A stretch of 64,000 nucleotides of DNA from Selenomonadales bacterium (lineage in GTDB: Bacteria; Bacillota; Negativicutes; Sporomusales; UBA7701), in contig JARKPR010000068.1 in the NCBI GenBank assembly GCA_029975165.1, forward strand, positions 1 through 64,000. The letters are read 5' to 3'. Position numbers and translations under genes: made by a program. This document shows positions 59,486 through 64,000 of the stretch, piece after piece (the stretch's first letter is position 1; every line of letters starts with the position of its first letter). The notes under the pieces were generated by a model. It was given only the letters and a program-made list of their open reading frames with translations. It did no database searches and had not been told where the DNA came from.

Positions 59486-60142
59486 CTATTCGCGGGCGAG
59501 GCGGGCGCCGAGCTCGAAGGCGGCGGCGCAGTCGCGGGGGAATTGTTCGGCGCGGCGGGCGGCCTTGGCGGCGGGGTCGAACAGGGGGGCGACGTAGCGG
59601 CCGTAGTCGTCGAACTGGTAGGTGTCGCAGGCGAGGAGGGTTTGGTGGGGGGCGCCGAAGACCATGGCGAGGACGCGGTCATTGTTGGCGAGGTGTTTGT
59701 CCCAGCCGAATTCTTTGAGCCGCGCTTCGTCGACGTTCATGGTGTAGACGAAGGCGGTGGGCAGGGGCCGTGGAAAGAGGGAACGGCGGTCGCCGGCGGT
59801 GTAGGTGAGGTAGGGAAAGAGCAGCCGTTCCAGGCAGGAGCGCATTTCGCCGCTGACGGAGCCGAAGTAGACGGGCGAGCCGAGGAGGAGGGCGTCGGCG
59901 GCGGCCGCTTGGGCGAGGACGGGGGTGAGGCCGTCGCGGACGGCGCAGCGGCCGTAGCTGGGGCCGCCTTTCAGTTTGCAGGCGAAGCAGCTGATGCAGC
60001 CTTTGAAGTCGAGGTCGTAGAGGTGGATGAGTTCGGTGGCGGCGCCCTGGGCGGCGGCGCCTTCGAGGGCTTTGCCGAGCAGGGTGGCGGTGTTCCAGGT
60101 TTTGCGGGGGCTGCCGTTGATGGCGAGGACGGTCTTTTTCAT
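59486..60142 (-). CDS. NADPH-dependent FMN reductase / iron-sulfur flavoprotein-like
   Basis: 218 residues. The flavodoxin-like fold begins VLAINGSPRKTWNTATLLGK. A Cys cluster CISCFACKLKGGPSYGRCAV (about 50-68) suggests an iron-sulfur flavoprotein as in many anaerobes. LLLGSPVYFGSVSGEMRSCL is the FMN-binding second block. It could transfer electrons between ferredoxin/NADPH and a redox target. ATG 60142 with GGAGGGG. First of a probable four- or five-gene run toward the amidase. Confidence 0.88.
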   Translation of the reverse strand: MKKTVLAINGSPRKTWNTATLLGKALEGAAAQGAATELIHLYDLDFKGCISCFACKLKGGPSYGRCAVRDGLTPVLAQAAAADALLLGSPVYFGSVSGEMRSCLERLLFPYLTYTAGDRRSLFPRPLPTAFVYTMNVDEARLKEFGWDKHLANNDRVLAMVFGAPHQTLLACDTYQFDDYGRYVAPLFDPAAKAARRAEQFPRDCAAAFELGARLARE

Positions 60143-60311
60143 GGGGTCTCCCCTCCCCTATCGTATTTGCCGAGGTCCGGTATTATCCTTTCATAATGCT
60201 TCTCTTTCCGGCATTTTATTCCTGCCGGCGGCGGGGAACGGCGAGGGCGTATTGACCATTTTCTGGCATTGGCGTATGCTGGTGGTAAGTATGGACGAGG
60301 AGGGGTAGAAA

Positions 60312-60626
60312 ATGGTTGTGCGCATCTGGCGCGGGCAGGCGACGCGGGAGAACGCGCCGGCGTATTACCGCCATGTGACGGGGAAGGTTTTCCCGGAGCT
60401 GCGGGGGATCGCCGGGCATAAGGGGGCGTACCTGCTGCAGCGGGAGACGGCCGTGGGGGTGGAGTTTCTGGCGGTGACGCTGTGGGAGTCGGCGGCGGCG
60501 ATCCGCGCCTTCGCGGGCGAGGAGGCGGAGGTGGCGGTGGTGGAGCCGGCGGCGCAGGCGGTGCTGGCGGATTTCGACGCTTTCGCCCGCCATTATGAGC
60601 TGACGTACGGCACGTGCGGGGAGTAG
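60312..60626 (+). CDS. Antibiotic biosynthesis monooxygenase (ABM) domain protein
   Basis: 104 residues: VVRIWRGQATRENAPAYYRH, FPELRGIAGHKGAYLLQRET, EFLAVTLWESAAAIRAFAGE. This matches the small dimeric alpha/beta-barrel ABM group, related to YdhR/haem-degrading types; the activity is unknown. ATG 60312 with GAGGAGGGG. Monocistronic with its own terminator. Confidence 0.82.
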   Translation: MVVRIWRGQATRENAPAYYRHVTGKVFPELRGIAGHKGAYLLQRETAVGVEFLAVTLWESAAAIRAFAGEEAEVAVVEPAAQAVLADFDAFARHYELTYGTCGE

Positions 60627-60629
60627 CGG

Positions 60630-60660
60630 AGGCCGGTCCATGATGGACCGGCCTTTATTT
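60630..60660 (+). terminator. Intrinsic terminator
   Basis: AGGCCGGTCCA / TGGACCGGCCT perfect stem, 3-nt loop, then TTATTTTG; it overlaps the end of the convergent cyclase gene. Confidence 0.75.
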
Positions 60661-61335
60661 TGCGGCGACGATGTTTTTGGTCTGCTTGGCTTTATAAAGG
60701 GCTTCGTCGGCGAGGTCGGTGAGGGTGGCGAGGTCGGCGCCGGCGGGGGCGGAGGCTACGCCGACGCTGATGGTGACGGCGGCGGCCAGGCCGTCCGCCC
60801 CGACGCCGAAGCGGCTGCTTTCGACGGCCGCCCTGAGCCGGTCGGCGAAGCGGCAGGCGTTGTCCCGGTCGAGGCCGGCCAGGACGATGAGGAATTCTTC
60901 CCCGCCCCAGCGGATGGCGAAGTCGTCTTTGCGGATGTTGGCCTTGAGGAGGGCGGCGACCTGGCGGAGGACGGCGTCGCCGGCGCCGTGGCCGTGGCTG
61001 TCGTTGATCTGCTTGAAGTTGTCGATGTCGATCATGAGCAGGGAGACGTCGGCGCCGCTTTTTTTGAGCTTGGCGAGCCGCTCGCCGATGGCGGCGGCGA
61101 GGTAGTGGCGGTTGTTGAGCTGGGTGAGGCTGTCCCGGAAGGCGGTCTGCACGAGTTGGCCGCATTTGTAGGCGAAGGCGGCGTCGATAATGGCGACGCC
61201 GGCCCAGACGGCCGGGGAGGAGCCGGCGGACAGGTATTTTTCGGCCAGGTAGCCGAGGATGTGGAGGGTGATAACGGCGGCGGCGATGATGACGGGGGCG
61301 TGCAGGATGAAGAATTGGTTGACGATGGCAGTCAC
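60655..61335 (-). CDS. Membrane-anchored diguanylate cyclase (GGDEF)
   Basis: 226 residues. Two N-terminal hydrophobic helices (about 8-65) anchor a complete GGDEF domain: FRDSLTQLNNRHYLAAAIGE, IDIDNFKQINDSHGHGAGD, FAIRWGGEEFLIVLAGLD and TISVGVASAP. The GGEEF signature indicates activity; no RxxD inhibitory site is obvious before it. It makes c-di-GMP. GTG 61335 overlaps its GAGGGG site, so the true start may be slightly different. Confidence 0.92.
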   Translation of the reverse strand: MTAIVNQFFILHAPVIIAAAVITLHILGYLAEKYLSAGSSPAVWAGVAIIDAAFAYKCGQLVQTAFRDSLTQLNNRHYLAAAIGERLAKLKKSGADVSLLMIDIDNFKQINDSHGHGAGDAVLRQVAALLKANIRKDDFAIRWGGEEFLIVLAGLDRDNACRFADRLRAAVESSRFGVGADGLAAAVTISVGVASAPAGADLATLTDLADEALYKAKQTKNIVAAK

Positions 61336-61547
61336 CCCTCGTTATGGTTCTTGATTATGTTACTCTGGAAATTCGCGGCCGGGGGAAAAATTCCTGCGCC
61401 GGCAGGACAAAACCGGGAGGGGCAGGCGCGATATTCCCGGGGGTTGAAGTTTTTGTGAAGTGCGCCTTCCTTCCGTCATATATTTTAATGCGATTTATGG
61501 GCCGGCGGGCTCCCGGCGCGGGAGCGGCGCACGGCCGGGAGGACGCC

Positions 61548-62273
61548 ATGAATCAACCGGTGATTGGTATCGCGGCGGGGGTGGCGGTGGTCGAGGGCGG
61601 CGAGCGGCTGTTCGCCGGCGCGGGCTATGTGCGGGCGGTGCTCCAGGCGGGCGGCTGCCCGGTGGTGCTGCCGTTTACGGGCGGATCGGCGCAGGCGGGC
61701 CGCCATCTGGCGGTGGTGGACGGGGTGGTGCTGACGGGAGGCGGGGATGTCGCCCCCTGGCTGTACGGCGAGGAGCCGCTGCCGGGCTTGGGGGCGGTGT
61801 GGCCGGAGCGGGACGCGTACGAGATGGCGCTGGTGAGGGCGGCGGCGGCGCTGGGGCGGCCGGTACTGGCGGTGTGCCGCGGGCTGCAGGTGGCGAATGT
61901 GGCGCTGGGCGGCACGTTGCGCCAGGACCTGGGTGGCCGGCAGGGCGGGCTGCAGCATTGCCAGGAGAGCGGCGGCGAGGTGGCGGGCCATACGGTGGCG
62001 GTCAAGGCGGGCACGCTGCTGCATAGCGTGCTGCGCCTGGACCGGCTGCGGACGAACAGCTTCCATCACCAGGCGGCCGCTGCGGTGGCGGCGGGGCTGC
62101 GCGTGTGCGCCCAGGCGGCCGACGGGGTGATCGAGGCGCTGGAGGACGCTGGCGGGCGCTTGCTGGCGGTGCAGTGGCATCCGGAGAGGATGGTCGCCGG
62201 CGAGCCGGCGATGCTGGAGCTTTTTCGCTGGCTGGTGAATACGGCCGCCAATCAGGGGCGGCGGCGGGAGTGA
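61548..62273 (+). CDS. Gamma-glutamyl hydrolase family class I amidotransferase (PuuD-like)
   Basis: 241 residues from ATG 61548 (CGGGAGG 5 nt upstream). The nucleophile is in PVLAVCRGLQVANVALGG (about 105), catalytic His/Glu in LLAVQWHPERM (about 209) and earlier VLTGGGDVAPWLYGEE and NSFHHQA blocks are as in peptidase C26 gamma-glutamyl-GABA hydrolases. It hydrolyses gamma-glutamyl amides in polyamine breakdown or related pathways. The next gene overlaps its end region, so they are one transcript, although functions differ. Confidence 0.88.
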   Translation: MNQPVIGIAAGVAVVEGGERLFAGAGYVRAVLQAGGCPVVLPFTGGSAQAGRHLAVVDGVVLTGGGDVAPWLYGEEPLPGLGAVWPERDAYEMALVRAAAALGRPVLAVCRGLQVANVALGGTLRQDLGGRQGGLQHCQESGGEVAGHTVAVKAGTLLHSVLRLDRLRTNSFHHQAAAAVAAGLRVCAQAADGVIEALEDAGGRLLAVQWHPERMVAGEPAMLELFRWLVNTAANQGRRRE

Positions 62274-62279
62274 GTGAGG

Positions 62280-63002
62280 ATGCTGCGGACGGTCGGGGTT
62301 TTTCTGCGGCGGCGGACGGTGTATTGGGGGTTGGCGTCGCTGGTGCTGCTGGCGCTGGCGGTGAGTTTCGCGGCGGCCGATTACCTGGACGAACGGGAGC
62401 TGGCGGCGGCGCCGGGGCAGCCGTCCAGCCCGCCGGCGGGAACGGTGAGCCTGCGGATAAATGTGGCGAAGAGGACGCTGGAGGTTTTGAGCGACGGCCG
62501 GCTGCATAAGACGTACCGCGTGGCGGTGGGCCGGAACCAGACGCCGACGCCGTTCGGGGAATGGCGGGTGGTGTGGAAGGATTACAATTGGGGGACGGGG
62601 TTCGGGACGCGCTGGATGGGGCTGAATGTGCCGTGGGGGATGTTCGGCATCCACGGGACGAATAAGCCGTGGTCGATCGGCAGCTTTGCCAGCCACGGGT
62701 GCATAAGGATGCTCAACCGCGATGTGGAGGAGCTGTTCGAGTGGGTGCCGGTCGGGACGATGACGGTTATCGAAGGAGGCCGGACACGGCTGAACAGGGT
62801 GCTGAAGTACCAGTCGGTGGGGCCGGATGTGGTGACGGTGCAGCTTAAGCTGAAGGAGCTGGGGTACCTGGAGGACCGGGCGGACGGCATCTTCGGACTG
62901 CAGACGGAGGAGGCGGTGCGGCGGTTCCAGCAGGACCGGGACCTGGAGGCGAACGGGATGGTGGGGACGGAGGTGCTGGCGGTGCTGGGGCTGAAGCCGT
63001 AG
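62280..63002 (+). CDS. L,D-transpeptidase (YkuD) with peptidoglycan-binding domain
   Basis: About 240 residues from ATG 62280 (GGGAG 9 nt upstream). One N-terminal membrane anchor (about 15-35) precedes the YkuD domain: RINVAKRTLEVLSDGRLHKT, then the catalytic SHGCIRMLNRDVEEL with Cys in HGCIRM, and earlier GIHGTNKP. A C-terminal PG_binding_1 domain follows (VVTVQLKLKELGYLEDRADG, AVRRFQQDRDLEANG). It crosslinks meso-diaminopimelate residues or anchors proteins to the wall. A strong terminator follows. Confidence 0.92.
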   Translation: MLRTVGVFLRRRTVYWGLASLVLLALAVSFAAADYLDERELAAAPGQPSSPPAGTVSLRINVAKRTLEVLSDGRLHKTYRVAVGRNQTPTPFGEWRVVWKDYNWGTGFGTRWMGLNVPWGMFGIHGTNKPWSIGSFASHGCIRMLNRDVEELFEWVPVGTMTVIEGGRTRLNRVLKYQSVGPDVVTVQLKLKELGYLEDRADGIFGLQTEEAVRRFQQDRDLEANGMVGTEVLAVLGLKP

Positions 63003-63072
63003 ATGCGGCTGGGCGTAAGGGCGGGCGGTGGTGATTGCCCGGGAAATAGACGGCTTTTTGTCGCAGAAAGGG

Positions 63073-63100
63073 AACCGGCCCGGTGGATACCGGGCCGGTT
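63073..63100 (+). terminator. Intrinsic terminator
   Basis: AACCGGCCCGGT / ACCGGGCCGGTT, 12-bp perfect stem with GGAT loop, then TTGTG. Confidence 0.8.
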
Positions 63101-63130
63101 TTGTGCGGGGGAATGCGTAGCTGCTTTTGG

Positions 63131-63260
63131 AAAGCCGCGGCCGCGCAGAAGTCCCCAGGTGCAAGGCGCACCGGAAGAGCGCGCCGCGACGCGTACTTGG
63201 TTGCGTACGCTAGCAAGCGCTCTGAGGAGCAACGCCGCAGATGGGGGCTTATCCGCGGCC
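63131..63260. repeat. Large inverted repeat, copy B (compact form)
   Basis: Outer arms AAAGCCGCGG (63131-63140) and CCGCGGC (63253-63259), with AAGTCCCCA / TGGGGGCTT inside them. The shared core is GTGCAAGGCGCACCGG, GCGACGCGTACTTGGTTGCG, TACGCTAGCAAGCGCTCTGA and GCAACGCCGCAGATGGG. It lacks the two 45-bp units of copy A at 56138-56352. It lies between a convergent gene pair, just downstream of the barrel-like gene's stop. Confidence 0.75.
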
Positions 63261-63262
63261 GA

Positions 63263-63835
63263 CTACAGTTTCCACGTAAAACCCAGGCCGAAGCCGCGGA
63301 AACTTTCCTTGGCATGGAGAGGGCCGATTTTTTCGACGGTGAGGTGGCGGTAGGTGGTGGTGAGCTCCAGGTCGGGGCGGAGGCGGTAGGAGAGGCCGAA
63401 TTCGACGTTGGCGACGTCGCGGCCGCCGCCGAGGACGGTGTAGAGGGTGAAGCGGTCGCCAAGTTTTTTGGCGGCGATGACGCCTCCCTGGACGACGCTT
63501 TTGTCGCCGACTTCGCCGTCGGTGCGGGAATAGCCGAGGTAGAGCTGCAGGCCGGGACCGATTTTGCGGATCAGGTTGAATTCGCTGCTGTTCACCCGGT
63601 AGTCGCCGTTGCCGCGGGCGGTGTCGAAGGCGCTATGGCGGCCGCCGATGGCCCAGCCGCGGCCGAGGCCGGCGGTGATGCCGAGGTCGAGGGCATTGCC
63701 GCCCTGGTAGGCGTTGGGTTTCCAGTTGACGTCGAAGGCCCAGCGGCCGGGGGTGAAGTCGTCGAGCGGGCTGGCGCAGGCCGTGCCGGCCAAAAGCAGC
63801 AGGCAGGCGGCCATTATGACTACGAGCTTTCGCAT
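63263..63835 (-). CDS. Small outer-membrane beta-barrel-like protein
   Basis: 190 residues from ATG 63835 (GAGGAGGTG 5 nt upstream). A signal peptide (KLVVIMAACLLLLAGTACA) is followed by alternating beta-strand patterns with aromatic girdles (WAFDVNWKPNAYQGGNALDL, NLIRKIGPGLQLYLGYSRTD, FTLYTVLGGGRDVANVEFGL, LELTTTYRHL) and a terminal aromatic stretch (GFGLGFTWKL). This is typical of eight- to ten-stranded outer-membrane barrels and supports a diderm cell. No specific family is assigned. Confidence 0.75.
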   Translation of the reverse strand: MRKLVVIMAACLLLLAGTACASPLDDFTPGRWAFDVNWKPNAYQGGNALDLGITAGLGRGWAIGGRHSAFDTARGNGDYRVNSSEFNLIRKIGPGLQLYLGYSRTDGEVGDKSVVQGGVIAAKKLGDRFTLYTVLGGGRDVANVEFGLSYRLRPDLELTTTYRHLTVEKIGPLHAKESFRGFGLGFTWKL

Positions 63836-63933
63836 TTTTTCACCTCCTCGGCTCGCGTTTCTGTACAAGTGTACGCGGCCGGCGGCTTGTCTTATGAACG
63901 GAAGACACGGCCGGAGGCAAAAAAAAAGAGGGG

Positions 63934-64000
63934 CTATGCTTTTTCGCAGGGGGCCGGGACGGCGGGCCGGGTGAGCAGGTAGGCGGCGTAGACGGCGAGG
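63934..64000 (-). CDS. Partial gene running off the window (C-terminus)
   Basis: The minus strand reads LAVYAAYLLTRPAVPAPCEKA before TAG at 63936-63934. The hydrophobic segment suggests the last membrane helix of a transporter or membrane protein. The rest lies outside the window, so no identification is possible. Confidence 0.45.
   Translation of the reverse strand, partial: LAVYAAYLLTRPAVPAPCEKA

Overview
The window looks like chromosomal DNA of a GC-rich, diderm, anaerobic Firmicute, most likely class Negativicutes (Sporomusaceae-like). This is an inference from combined features, not from a marker gene. Sigma-A promoters, strong GGAGG ribosome binding sites and frequent GTG/TTG starts are Firmicute traits. 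A small outer-membrane barrel-like protein, a polysaccharide pyruvyl transferase and TPR lipoproteins suggest a Gram-negative envelope. A selenocysteine formate dehydrogenase, rubrerythrin-like proteins, cytochrome bd, a MenA prenyltransferase and a fumarate reductase-like pair fit an anaerobe with menaquinone respiration and oxygen defence.

Layout. 0-0.9 kb: debris of an IS3-type element and a tyrosine integrase next to a four-gene tRNA operon (Leu, Lys, Gln, His). 1-10 kb: mostly minus-strand housekeeping and envelope genes (DUF441, TPR, HD, NUDIX, menA, a ferritin-like protein, tRNA-Arg) ending in a LytS-like histidine kinase, a candidate structured leader RNA and lrgAB. 11-14 kb: small regulators, rpoZ with two small companions, a zinc-ribbon protein and initiator tRNA-Met. 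14-22 kb: polysaccharide deacetylases, a LarA-family racemase, and a formate dehydrogenase whose in-frame UGA is followed by a bacterial SECIS hairpin. 22-28.5 kb: a second XRE regulator and a PadR-EmrA-EmrB-EmrB efflux operon. 28.5-31.9 kb: HD-GYP, exonuclease III and a rubrerythrin-like protein. 32-39 kb: a catabolic block (amidohydrolase, M20 peptidase, DcuC carrier, glutamine amidotransferase, a decayed malonate transporter, ornithine cyclodeaminase family). 39-48 kb: polysaccharide pyruvyl transferase, TPR lipoprotein, flavin reductase, Fe-S aldo/keto reductase, cydAB, and a GGDEF/HD-GYP protein.

48.1-51.0 kb holds the most interesting system: four overlapping or closely spaced minus-strand genes encoding a radical SAM/SPASM enzyme, a SPASM-type maturase, a 99-residue accessory protein, and a twin-arginine-leader precursor whose core has 16 cysteines at exactly every fourth residue. 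This is a CXXX-repeat modified-peptide (RiPP) locus. 51-64 kb: CtpA-type protease, the fumarate reductase-like pair, a TauE/SafE permease, CBO0543-like membrane protein, two copies of a large inverted repeat (one carrying nested 45-bp units), an amidase operon, a diguanylate cyclase, a gamma-glutamyl hydrolase family protein, an L,D-transpeptidase and the barrel-like protein.

All family assignments come from reading translated motifs by eye. No database search was run. Short intergenic gaps not listed contain nothing I could recognise.
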